A stretch of DNA of 64,000 nucleotides from Kingdonia uniflora (GCA_014058105.1 JACGCM010001844.1:868001-932000); one strand, 5' to 3'. Shown: positions 33,697-43,707, counted from the stretch's first letter. Numbers and translations: made by a program. Notes: generated by a model from the letters alone, not told the origin.

Positions 33697-35025
33697 ATGG
33701 AAATCAATGCCATTAATACTGGGGGCGAGAGTCTCGATTTAGATGATTGGCGAACACCATTCCTTCCTTACCTTATCAACGCCACCATTCCCGATAATCC
33801 CAAAGCTAGACATTCACTGTTAGAAAACTGTCGCAGATACACTATCCATAATAATGAACTACATCGCAAATCTCCAAATGGCGTCCTCCTTCGATGTATA
33901 TCCAATACCGAAGCCTCTCAAATCTTAGCAGAGCTTCACGAAGGCACCTCTGGTGCTCACACCACTGGTTGATCTTTATCCCTTCGAGCTATAACCCAAG
34001 GATTATTTTGGCCCAATATGAGAAAGCAAGCTTCAGAATATGCAGCAGATTGTAACAAATGCCAGCGTCATGCTTATGACATCCATTGCCTCTCTCGAGA
34101 TCTTCATGTCAGCCAAGTATCTTGGCCATTCAAACGATGGGCCATCAATCTCATTGGTCCGTACCCAAAAGCTTTGGGTAGCAGAGAAAATATCATTGTT
34201 GCCACTGATTACTTCACCAAATGGGTCAAAGTTGTCCCCTTATGCCAAACCAGAAAAGAGGAAATCATCAAGTTTTTATGGGAAAACATCATCACTCGCT
34301 TCGGCTGCTTCCACATTATTCGGTGCGATAATAGTCCCCAGTTCGTTGGCAGTAAAGTAAGGAAATTCCTCAAAAAATACAGCATTATTCTCTCGCCCTC
34401 CATACCTTACTAACCCCAGGGCAACGGTCAAGACGAAGCAATTAACAAAACTATCGTTAATGGTCTGAAGAAGAGAGTCGATACAAAGAAAAGACGATGG
34501 GTTCAAGAGTTACAACACGTCATCTGGGTCTATCGCGCAACACCAAGAAAGTCTACCTGATGTACCTCCTTCCTCCTAACATACGGAACAGAAGCAGTAC
34601 TACCAACTCAGTTCGAAATACCCACTCGAGGTCCAAACCTTCCTGACGAAGATAATGAGTTTGAACTCGCATGCAACATGTTGTGGATTGATGAAACCAG
34701 AGACCGAGCTATCGCCAACCTGGGCCGCTACCACGTATTACTCCAGAAATCTTACAACAAGCAAGTTCGACCTCGAAGTTTCAATATTGGAGAGCTAGTA
34801 CTCCAACGAGTTAATCAGTCGACGAAGCCTGCGAATGCTGGTAAATTAGCCGAATCTTGGGAAGGACCCTACATTATCTACGATAAAACAGACAAAGGAT
34901 CTTACTACTTGATGACAGAAGACGAAGAGCCTCTATTGAACCCTTGGAACACAATGCAGTTGGTCTCTTATAAAAGGCCTTACCTACAATCATGTACCAC
35001 CGATGTAATCCAGGATAATCAATAA
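33697..35025 (+). pseudogene. Integrase of G2
   Basis: The zinc segment is ELHEGTSGAHTTG...CNKCQRH (33,930-34,065). The core has VATDYFTKWVK (Asp near 34,206), IIRCDNSPQFVG (Asp near 34,327) and [10 protein letters not shown] (Glu near 34,437), so the D-D-E triad survives. The C-terminal module at 34,678-35,025 has a GPY-type motif (SWEGPYII) and no chromodomain, as expected for Tat. Stops at 33,972, 34,411 and 34,558 break it. Confidence 0.87.
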
Positions 35026-35129
35026 ACGAGTTTTTTGTCACCAATACTTTGTCTCATGTTTCACTTCCAAACTCTGGGTTTAACTCGAATACCATGGCAA
35101 CCATCGATCCAATTAGTACTCGAGGATAA

Positions 35130-35730
35130 TCTCAGCAATTCTCCAGTCTCCAAAATTTGAGCAAACTCGAGGGGCACGAATGGTCGAAAGACCGGACCCT
35201 CGGGGATGCATTAGAGGCAGTTTGATATTCCTTCGTTGTGTCTACGGCCTTTGAAATACAGTCTTTTTCTTGGTCTACCCTGGGTATCTTGTCCACCCTC
35301 GCCCGGACAGATACTTGGGGGCGATCTTGAATTGCTCAAGTCTCCAAAATTCGAGCAAACTCGAGGGGCACGAATGGTCGAAAGACCGGACCATCGGGAT
35401 GCATTAGAAGCAATTCGATATTCCTTCTTCCAGGTTCTGAAACCGACGAAGTACAGTCCTTTTCTTGGTCTACCCAGGGTATCATGTCCACCCTTGCCCT
35501 GACAGATACGTGGGGGGTCCTTGAATTGCGCAAGTTTCCAACATTCGAGCAAGCACGAGGGGCAAGGATGGTCGAAAGACCGGACCCTCGGGAATGCGTT
35601 GCAGGCGATTCGAATGCTTCACTGTGGCTTAGGCCTTCGAAGTTCAGCACATTTTTGATTTTCCCCTTGGTATCACATCCCCTCACCCCGACTGATACTC
35701 GGGGGCGATCTGGAAATGTTTCAAGTTTTC
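35130..35730 (+). repeat. 194-bp tandem repeat block (G2)
   Basis: Three units plus a partial one. The anchor ACCGGACC/ACCGGACCAT recurs at 35,191, 35,385 and 35,579 (exactly 194 bp apart). The unit is homologous to the inverted repeats of G1 at 2,600-3,215. Confidence 0.92.
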
Positions 35731-36683
35731 AACATCGTTGTGGCTTCAGCCTTTGATGTCCAAAAGAACACACTGAGTTTGATCCACATTACATCCACAT
35801 TCTACATGGATCGACAATGCTACAGTCATGTAAACATCAAGGAAATATCTTACATATTATCTGTCAACGCGGCAGTCACAGAGCAAGTCAAAGATCAATC
35901 ATCAACAGTTCAAAGAAAGCAAAATCGGCAGAATAAGCATGCAAGTTCCAGCATTCCAAGGTTAGCATAAGATAGCATGACTACTAAGGAACTACATCGG
36001 AAAGTCAGATTCAGCAGACCCAGAATGTACCACAAAAGACACACATCAACATATTCAGTATAAACTATAGAAGTTAAAAAAAACAGCACAGCATAGTTCC
36101 ACATATTACAAATCACCGCATAAACAACCCCAATTCAAAGTACCTCATACTGGAACGGTCTCACATTCTTGATCCACAGATGTTCTACCCTCAGCAACTT
36201 CGATGACTTCATTCGAGACTCTGACAACTCCACCACCAACAAGACCACTACTGGGTGCTCCAAGAAGAGCAGTATCTCCAACACTTTCAGTATACCCAAC
36301 TGTCTCATGAACAACGCGCAACTCCATGCCCTTCAGCTGGACCTCCTAACCTTCAACAAATTCTGGAGACACAGAGTACGGTTCAAGTGTATCACCTTGC
36401 ATTCGCCATCGTACTGTCCCTGGAACCGCACCTTCTATTTAGCCTTCTCCCTCTCATACGCTACAAGCTTTGCAGCCCACTCCCGCTCTAGCCTCGACCG
36501 CTAAAGTTCGAGTCTCTCATCATAAGATTTGGTAATAACCCCAAGGTCATTCTTCAACTTCTTCACCTCAAACACCAATGATGCCTCCGTCCCACAGGAA
36601 AGATCAAGATTTTCCCTTGCTTGCCGCAGCTTCACTTTTACTGACTTTATAGCCTTGCTGCATGTTCGCACCCAAGCATCCGT

Positions 36684-36776
36684 CTGCTAAAATATTCAAT
36701 CAGTCAATGAACCTCGAAACTCAAAGAATTCAAAAGACATTTCAGAATATCGCAATAAGGAGTAGTATATAGTTAC
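36684..36776 (-). other. Intron 2 of antisense unit 1 (G2)
   Basis: 93 nt, donor TTCAG|GTAACT and acceptor TTTAGCAG|AC, at the position of the 88-nt intron in G1 (1,571-1,658). Confidence 0.75.
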
Positions 36777-37350
36777 CTGAAACATGTACCTCTTCACTTC
36801 CTTCAATGCCTCTTCTGAGTCGTCCTATTAGAGTTCGACATCGAAGATTGCTTAGCGACAGCCTGCTTCTGTCATTCTGCCTCAGTCATTTCTTCATCCT
36901 CCTCCTGTGTATCATCCTCCCTCAGTGCCCTGTGCCACTTGCATTGGCCATCCTTCAATTGTTGCAATTTTGGGGATTCGGGAGCAGCACGACTCTTCCC
37001 TTTCTCAATATGACTCGATACTGGCCTTGGCCTTAACCTCAAAGCCTCGATAGCCACTTCAGGCACCATTGCCACTTGCTTCAACCCCTTGCGAAATCTT
37101 GGCACAAACTGATAGTTCCTCGGTAGCTCCTCTCCTCCCATTTCCTTTGACCTCTTGGAAGAACCTTCACTTCTTTTTCTCTTTGCTAGCTTCAGCGCAG
37201 TGGGTACTCTTTGAAGCAGGGAATCAGACTTCTTCCTCCTTTGCCTCTTGATTTTGAGACTGTCAAACACCAAATTTACCCAGTCTTCACTAGCCTTGAG
37301 CAGATTATCAATGTAATTCACCGGATTATCCCAAGTCAAACTTCCCGGAC

Positions 37351-37428
37351 CTGGAACAGTAAAACAAAATACAGTTATCACTTATTTCAGAAACACATCA
37401 ACAACAAACCCTTCGATAAAAAACTTAC
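37351..37428 (-). other. Intron 1 of antisense unit 1 (G2)
   Basis: 78 nt, donor AAA|GTAAGT and acceptor GTTCCAG|GTCC, at the position of the 76-nt intron in G1 (946-1,021). Confidence 0.75.
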
Positions 37429-38663
37429 TTTCATTATATACCCTATGGTGCAGTTTATAATGGTCATCCTCGTCTACATTCTCAAAGTTACCTCTCACTA
37501 TCAACAAATCTTTATTCCACCCTCGACCCGTCGAGCACAGATCAAAAAACTAAGGTTTCGCTGGGTGACAATTGATGTAATAGGTCCCTGGGTTCTGAAT
37601 CGCCTTCCTCGAGTAAAAGGTAACAATATTAAGCCACTTAATCAAATTTCGGCCCTCACCAGCCAACTTTACATTCATCCCCTCTATCACCTTCATCATC
37701 TCATAAAAATTCTCGTTCATTTGCACTGGAGCTACCATTCAAAAATTCAAAACTTCTTTCACTAGCCTTCGGAGTGGTAACTCCATCCCCAATCGAATCT
37801 GGCCCCTATAAGCCATAATCCCGCTCCCAGGATTCGATTTAAAGGACAATCCAGCCCCTTCAAAACTCAAAAATATCCCTACCTTCGACAGTTCTAACTT
37901 AGCAGCAAACCTCACTAACCTAACCCTATCTTTCAGTGCAACGAGACCCCCAAAGCTATCCAACTCAGTCTAATCCTCGTTATCGCTACAATAACCTTTA
38001 TTTTGCCTCTCTCTCACCCGACGGCCTTACATCATCCCTCTTTCCCCACACCTTTTCCTCCTCCTTACTATCCTCAGTTACTATCGTCCTTCGATGCCTC
38101 GAAACCACAACCTCCTCAGCAGGCAGCACCATTGATAATGGGGCCTCGGTTACTACATCTAAAACTTCTACATCACTACCATCACCCATTGGGGCTCGAC
38201 CAGAAATATTAGCTTCGATTTCTCTGATATCTTCATTTATCAATGCCCGTCTCGAAGCCGAATGGTTATCCACTTTTAGCCTGCAGAAGAAGAGGCACGC
38301 AATTAGATCGACAAACTCGACAAATTTCGTGTTCATCCTATCTACCCCCTCCAAAACAAACCACAGACCGGGTCGTAACCCAGACTTTTCCCCTCTCCGA
38401 CATCTTGAGTACCATTTCTAAACCACAAACATAGATTGTTCTGCCTCTATTATCTAAACCAAAACAAAAAAATATACAAACACAGGACAGATTTCATAGA
38501 GATCAAATGTCATACCTGAAATTAGCATAACTACCCCCAAATCAGAGAGATCACAGCCTCAGATGCCCTAACATTTTCCACGTTCGCAATGGCGCTTTTC
38601 CTTCTCCTTCTCACTCTCTATGGTTTTTACAAGAAAACTAGTACAGTAATTACTCACCTCTCA

Positions 38664-38673
38664 CTTATATATA
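38664..38673 (-). promoter_or_regulatory. TATA-like element of antisense unit 1
   Basis: The minus strand reads TATATATAAG about 270 bp before the MSER start codon, followed by a purine/pyrimidine-rich leader. A candidate antisense core promoter. Confidence 0.45.
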
Positions 38674-38699
38674 TTTTAAAAACCTGAAAATACCTCGAT

Positions 38700-39430
38700 T
38701 TATTAACCGCTATCATTACCATGACCCCACCGCCCTGACTTTTCGGCTAATAGTGTACTTTGACAAACGTACCCTTCACATTTCCGACGTGCGAACAATC
38801 CGTTTACCCAAAATTGTATGTACTGCCGAAGCTTCTCGAACCTTATTCTCCCATATCGAAACTAAACAGTCAGAATCCAATAGTCACATCACCTCCTTTT
38901 TTGCTAAACGAGTAAAACGTCATCATTACTTCCCAGCATACTGCCCTAAGCGCACGTACCACTCTGACAAACTAGCCGTCTGGATTGTCAGATCGGCCAG
39001 TCAAATCAAACCTCACCTTCGATACACCATCGAACCTTACCTTCGATACATCACCGAACCTCACCTTCGTTACACTATCAAACTTCACCAACAAACTCCC
39101 CATTCGACCACTCAAAACTTCGTGCCTTCAGACAAAATTTTCAGTTTCAGCAAAGTTTTCTTTTATCCCAACAAGTTCAGTTTTATATCCCAAATATTCA
39201 AACAATACAGTTATACCACCGAACTCGTACCAAACAGTATTATATTTAGAATTCAGAATCTACTACTATATCCTGCAGTTCACAACAATTTCTATTGGTA
39301 CTATCATCAAAAGAACTTCGCATTCCAATAACGAGGATAATACTACAAAAGTCATGCAAAAACAAAAAAAAATGGAAAGAAGGGAAAAGTAGAACAAATT
39401 AAAGCAGCAACATGAGAAACTACAAAAAGA
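38700..39430. other. Spacer between antisense units 1 and 2, with a 24-bp minisatellite
   Basis: Around 39,012-39,085 a 24-bp unit (CACCTTCGATACACCATCGAAC) is repeated about three times. A plus-strand open frame of 192 codons (38,753-39,331) crosses it, with no recognisable domain. Probably non-coding. Confidence 0.5.
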
Positions 39431-39437
39431 ACCCTAT

Positions 39438-39755
39438 CTAATTAGCAGGTTGCTCCTCTGCAATAGCGACCACCGCAGCTTCATCCTCCTGATCCACTAT
39501 ATCCTTCGCGAAGCCTTTGAGAAACAACAGTCGATGGCCGGGTAGCGGCCCCATCATTTGCACTATTATTCCCCACAAGTACACGAAGGGCATATCATAG
39601 AAAGGTACTCCAGGTTCCACCTCAAAAAGATCTGGCATTTCAACGTTAATGTCATCCTCTATCCTGAACCTTCGTTGAAGACCTAGCACGGCCTCCTGAA
39701 TCCTCCTCGCCCTCACGGTCGCTTGATCTTCAACAACTAGTACGTTCTCAGCCAT
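39438..39755 (-). CDS. Antisense unit 2 of G2: intact 105-residue acidic ORF
   Basis: The start MAENVLVVEDQATVRARRIQ is followed by EMPDLFEVEPGVPF and MPFVYLWG, then LLFLKGFAKDIVDQEDEAAV. It is intact from ATG to stop. An antisense TATA box (TATAAAAA, 39,840-39,833) lies about 80 bp upstream, a natural spacing for a short leader. It is related to the broken ORF at 40,314-40,580: both share MAE at the start, MPDL and P-F-x-Y-L-W. No known family was recognised and no membrane segment or zinc motif is visible. The function is unknown. Confidence 0.55.
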   Translation of the reverse strand: MAENVLVVEDQATVRARRIQEAVLGLQRRFRIEDDINVEMPDLFEVEPGVPFYDMPFVYLWGIIVQMMGPLPGHRLLFLKGFAKDIVDQEDEAAVVAIAEEQPAN

Positions 39756-39832
39756 ATTGATAAAAAGGAAGTACTAAGTTAAAAGAGAAGAATGTTGCAA
39801 CACAGATAAATAAATATCTCCCTCCTCACCCC

Positions 39833-39840
39833 TTTTTATA
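39833..39840 (-). promoter_or_regulatory. TATA box of antisense unit 2
   Basis: TATAAAAA on the minus strand, about 80 bp before the ATG at 39,755. The same 8-mer precedes unit 3. Confidence 0.55.
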
Positions 39841-40313
39841 CCTCCAAACTTACCAGAACTTTCCCTCTTCCCTAACCGAATTAATGGTAACCTTCAATTC
39901 CCAATAATGAAAAGTCAACATGCAACCTCTCCAACTTCTAGGACGTAACTGATTCGTCTGTACCTGTATTCTAACCTCCTCCCCAACAATTCCCAGTTGA
40001 ACATATCTCTAACATCGAACATTCGATCATCGTAAGACGCGAGCTCCACAATAGCCGATCATCAACCTTCGATCATAATTTTCTTCGAGCATATCTTAGT
40101 ACCTCGCGCCTAGAAGACTAGTCGTTTGCATTCGTCTACATTATCTAACCAAATAACAAGAATACAGATACGAGCAAAACATTTTGTCCATTTCAATTCC
40201 CGAATACAGATAAACAAGTTACATTTTTTCCTTACCACCACAAACTCAAAACAACTCCCTCCCACAAAATAAAATAGAAACTATACAAAATATATACCAC
40301 AACAATCACAACA

Positions 40314-40580
40314 TCAACCCAGTGCCCTACTTCCGGAAGAACCAGCTTCGCTCGCCGTATGTTCCTCCTCGATGATCTCCTCTACACAGACAAGGCTCTC
40401 AACTTATGCCATCAAGAAAAGATACCATCTCTGCTCGGTCCTTAAGCACGACCTCAATTGCTCCCAGAGATAGGCAAACGGTTCGCCATTGATGAACTCC
40501 TCTGGCCTCTCGTCCATAAGATCCGGCATGTCCCAATTCATATCATGATTTCCAAAAAACCTCATGTGGAGCTCCGCCAT
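40314..40580 (-). pseudogene. Antisense unit 3 of G2: diverged paralogue of unit 2
   Basis: From the ATG at 40,580 it reads MAELHMRFFGNHDMNW, MPDLMDERPEEF, EPFAYLWEQL and YLFLMA, then an in-frame TAA (near 40,404). It continues VESLVCVEEIIEEEHTASE to a stop at 40,314. With the stop ignored it is about 87 residues. The spacing of MPDL and YLW follows unit 2, so one probably arose by duplication of the other. The TATA box TATAAAAA lies at 40,732-40,725. Confidence 0.5.
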
Positions 40581-40724
40581 TTTCTGCCCACACGACGATC
40601 AAGGGCAAACCTCATCCTCTTCTGATAACGGGTATTGGGCAGGCTATCCATTCAGATATTCAAAATGAATAAAAGAGCAAATGTGAAGATAGAAGAAGAT
40701 ACAAAATCCTCGCACAAGAACCAA

Positions 40725-40732
40725 TTTTTATA
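40725..40732 (-). promoter_or_regulatory. TATA box of antisense unit 3
   Basis: TATAAAAA on the minus strand about 145 bp before the ATG at 40,580. The surrounding segment is present three times in the rearranged left end of G2 (28,292-28,420). Confidence 0.5.
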
Positions 40733-40779
40733 GCCTTCACACTATTTATTACCTTTTACCCACCTAGACCTCTTAATTA

Positions 40780-40802
40780 CCCCCCCCCCCCCCCCACCCC
40801 CC
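40780..40802 (+). repeat. Poly-C tract before the G2 polypurine tract
   Basis: A run of 16 C, one A, then 6 C; the matching tract at 28,451-28,464 has 14 C. Read on the minus strand it is a G-run lying between the antisense TATA box and the LTR. Confidence 0.9.
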
Positions 40803-40900
40803 ACTTCATTATTTTCACAAAAACCAACGGTCAAACAAGAGCAGGTTCCGAGAAAATAGTTTTCTCAGCAAATGCCTCTCCACCTGGCTTTGAGACCCTT

Positions 40901-40916
40901 GCTGAGAGGGGGCGAA
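40901..40916 (+). other. Polypurine tract of G2
   Basis: GAGAGGGGGCGAA directly precedes the 3' LTR; the copy at 28,564-28,578 reads GAGAGGGGGCAAA. Confidence 0.85.
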
Positions 40917-41577
40917 TGTGGTAGCCTACTCGCAGCCTTCGACCTCCTCACTCGAAGTCCACTTCGTATCCTACTCGAACATATCAAAGACTACCTCAAC
41001 TCATAATCAAGCCCTTCAAGAAACTCTTGTAGTCGAAGCCTCGATAGTAGATAAAACTTCGAGAATGGATCAGCACATAATAACAGATACCCTTCGACTA
41101 AACATTTGAATAGTAGCAGTGTGATGAGACTAGCAGTCAGCTCAAACGGATTGGACGGCGCATTAATTGGTCTCTCAGCTACAGTGACAGGGATGTCTGT
41201 AATAAATGCCGTCGCCAGAAAACCCAGACAGTAATCATGTAGCCTGGCCCACTCTTAGTGACTCAGCCTCTTATGTCTCTATAAATAAGAGAGAGGGGAA
41301 ACCAAGAAGGGGTTAAAAAAATCCTCCGTAAACCTTATGCTTTTTACCTTCGACCACTTAAAAATTATATTCAATCTTTATTATTACTCATCAGTAATAG
41401 AATCACAGTTTAAAAATCCTCCTCAGAGGTCGTAGAGAGTCACATTCGGGCCTCTACGTAAGTATTTGTCTCTAATTAGTCTCTTTTTAGGCCATATACT
41501 TGTACATCTTTGATGAGAGGTTGACCTCCGTATTGTAAGAGCCATCTTCGCTTTTCAGCGAAGATCAGGCCCCTACA
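40917..41577 (+). repeat. 3' LTR of G2
   Basis: 661 bp, TGTGGTAG...CCCCTACA, TATA box at 41,280-41,287, followed by the TGCCA target duplication at 41,578-41,582. Confidence 0.93.
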
Positions 41578-41582
41578 TGCCA

Positions 41583-42239
41583 CACGTATCTGCCACACGT
41601 GCCTCCCCGGTGACTGCTCTGGTGATCGTCTGGTAGCCATCCGGCAACTACTCCGGTGACTGATCTAGAAGCCGACCGGGGATAGTCCAGCAACTGCCAC
41701 GTGTTACCCCGGTGACTATCATGTACCACACATGTCATACCATGTTAGCATGCAACATGTCTTTGATACGTATCACTGCTGACGTCAGCAAGGGATAACG
41801 ATGACGTTATAAACAGATAACTATTTAAAAAGTAAAAAAACTTTACTGACGTCATCAGGTTGTTTTTGGCCGTGAAACTGCATAGTTTCATCGTTAGTTT
41901 CTTGGCGATTGGTACATCTCATAGGGATATGCCATATGTCGTTGGAAAGCTCTCGGGATGGGATTTCTAACCAAAGTAGCCTTGCCTCCATCCGATGATT
42001 ACAAACAAATTAATTTTTGTTTGAAAATAGCCCTATTTCTAGGGTAAAAATCGCCAAAAATGCCTATTTTTAATCCAAAAAAAAAGTAAAAAATACGTTT
42101 AATTTATTTTAAGATATCATACAATATAGATTAAGAGAAAATTGAAACAAAATTGTAAAATACCTCTTGATTGCAAAGTTTCCCTGAAAATTACAGATTG
42201 GAGAGTAATTTTCCCTTCTCTTCTTACGTGTTAATAACG
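41583..42239 (-). other. CoA leader, outer part, with ACGT-core motif cluster
   Basis: Contains CACGTG at 41,596 and 41,698, TGACGTCA at 41,780 and 41,847, and TGACGT at 41,802, followed by AT-rich sequence next to the 5' LTR. No ORF is supported. Confidence 0.55.
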
Positions 42240-42496
42240 TGTTAGGAAATATAATACTATCAAAGATTAGTAGTTCTATATCTTAGAACAATTGAGAGAG
42301 AGAGGATTCTTTATTGATAATCTGGAAAACTGTAGAACTGTACCTAATACAATCAATAGATAACCCTATTGAAAAGGTTACATAACCTACTCAAACTCTC
42401 CTCATAACCCTAAAGTGATTATGGGCTTGTTAGGAGTCCTGTAGAATACCCTAAACCTGTTAGGCTCCTAGCATGGGCTGGATCCAACTACCAACA
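42240..42496 (-). repeat. 5' LTR of CoA
   Basis: 257 bp, aligned along its length with 21,746-22,006. Followed by TTAAC, one base different from the left flank TTAAT. Confidence 0.75.
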
Positions 42497-43707
42497 TTAA
42501 CAACTTTTAAATAGACTAAAACATGCAATATACCTTATTCTATCAAAAATTATTTATCATTTTACGATAACATAGAGAAACCAAAGATAAGCTAAAATAC
42601 TATCGACCATTGATCCATAAGGTAAGAAAATTCACAACTTCAAGGTAGCAATGTTACATTGAGATAGATAATATAAGGACATTTCAACACTATAATTGTG
42701 AGAAGAAATTTATTGAAGTCAACGACCCACTTTAAGATGAAGAAAAAAATACTTGTATTACAAATTGCCTGGACATAAATAGATAATACTCTCACATAAC
42801 ATTTTAGAACACATCTAACCTCATTGTGAATCAAAGAAGAAATGATTTGGTCACGCTTAAGAAATGCTCATTCTGGAATATACTAAATAAGCAACTAATT
42901 AAACTCGAGACTTCGAAAAAGGAGATACAATATTGTTGTATTTCTTAGGCTAGTAAACCCCTGAAGTCATTTAGAATTTCAGAATAAAAATATAACTACA
43001 ACCAAACCCTTTGCTTTTTTACTATAGAAAGCTAAATTCAGCCATCTTACCTATGAAAATTCAAGAAAAGTTTAAAGAGACAAAGATCATATGAATATTT
43101 TGTATTCGAAAATAACCCAATCTAAAGCCCATGCCCAAATATAACAACAACAACAATACGAAGGAATCGATTTCTTTCGATTCCAAATTAATCCCCAATT
43201 CAAGAACTTAAGTTCTACATCTGAAACCTCTAATCAGGTAACTTCTACAGTTCTTAAGTTTTATGAAATAGTTGAACCTATAATCAAAATCCCCTAAATT
43301 GTAATCAAACAAATGTTATTGAAATTAAAACCCATAAAGCTTAACTTTCAATTTCAAAGTTCACAATTTGAAATCATCCAATCGATTCCTCTTCCTCAAC
43401 AAAACCATAATCAGATAAAATTTTGTCTCCATTGGAAATTCTTGGGTACAGAGAGAGAGAAAAAAATGTCGTACCTAAGTGTTGCAAGAGAGAAAGAGAC
43501 ATAGAGAGAACTCAGTTGTTTGTCGGAGTTAGATTTTCAGATTGTCGGGTAGAACAAAGAAAGGGTTTCAGCTTAGACATAGAACTGGCTTTGTTTTAGA
43601 TTTTTATTTTTTAGAGAAGAATGTACTCTCTTTTTTCGGGGGAGGACAAGTTTGGTTTTGAGTTAGGATTGGGATATTTAGCTTTTACTCTTAAAACATG
43701 AATTACT
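42497..43707. other. Host spacer between CoA and CoC
   Basis: AT-rich sequence without a supported gene. Read on the minus strand, 43,640-43,430 is CT-rich like a plant 5' leader and runs to a short ATG frame (METKFYLIMVLLRK) near 43,440, which stops after 23 codons. Confidence 0.4.

Larger units (their letters stand above)
36145..38403 (-). pseudogene. Antisense unit 1 of G2: spliced gene with gypsy-type transposon domain
   Basis: Read on the minus strand, it starts at the ATG at 38,403 (MSER) and has an acceptor CTTCTGCAG at 38,281. Introns lie at 37,428-37,351 and 36,776-36,684, and the end is at 36,145. Exon order and splice sites match G1 (83-2,219). The middle exon carries RGQIRLGMELPLRRLVKEVL, VAPVQMNENFYEMMKVIEGM and NPGTYYIN (PF04195-like by eye). 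Exon 2 is Lys/Arg-rich with an acidic end (EEDEEMTEAE); exon 3 is a coiled coil with an acidic Gly-rich tail. A TATA box lies about 270 bp upstream (38,673-38,664). Small indels and stops (for example near 37,739 and 37,550) break the frame. A nuclear DNA-binding or structural role is only a guess. Confidence 0.72.
28106..41577 (+). mobile_element. Ty3/Gypsy Tat-lineage LTR retrotransposon G2 with antisense cassette
   Basis: Order: truncated LTR (28,106-28,261), 3'-type internal sequence (28,262-28,578), complete LTR, primer site, gag, protease, RT/RNase H, second RNase H, integrase, 194-bp repeats, three antisense units, polypurine tract and 3' LTR. A perfect TGCCA duplication flanks the outermost ends. 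Hand comparison of the two full LTRs gives about 42 differences in 661 positions (roughly 6%), mostly transitions. Coding frames carry several stops and the RT active site is mutated. Confidence 0.92.
21746..42496 (-). mobile_element. Copia LTR retrotransposon CoA, split by nested G2
   Basis: Short LTRs (21,746-22,006 and 42,240-42,496) with TGTTAG...CTAACA/CCAACA ends enclose minus-strand gag and pol remnants. The flanks TTAAT (left) and TTAAC (right) fit a 5-bp target duplication with one change. Subtracting G2 leaves about 7.3 kb. Pol is far more decayed than gag. No convincing primer site was found beside the 5' LTR. Confidence 0.72.

Noticed and set aside
38753..39331. Plus-strand open frame of 192 codons inside G2
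   Set aside because: It crosses a 24-bp minisatellite, has no recognisable domain and lies in the spacer between antisense units. Chance openness is likelier than a gene.
21746..42496. Endogenous pararetrovirus
   Set aside because: All pol order and LTR structures are those of Gypsy or Copia. No movement- or coat-protein motif of plant pararetroviruses was seen.
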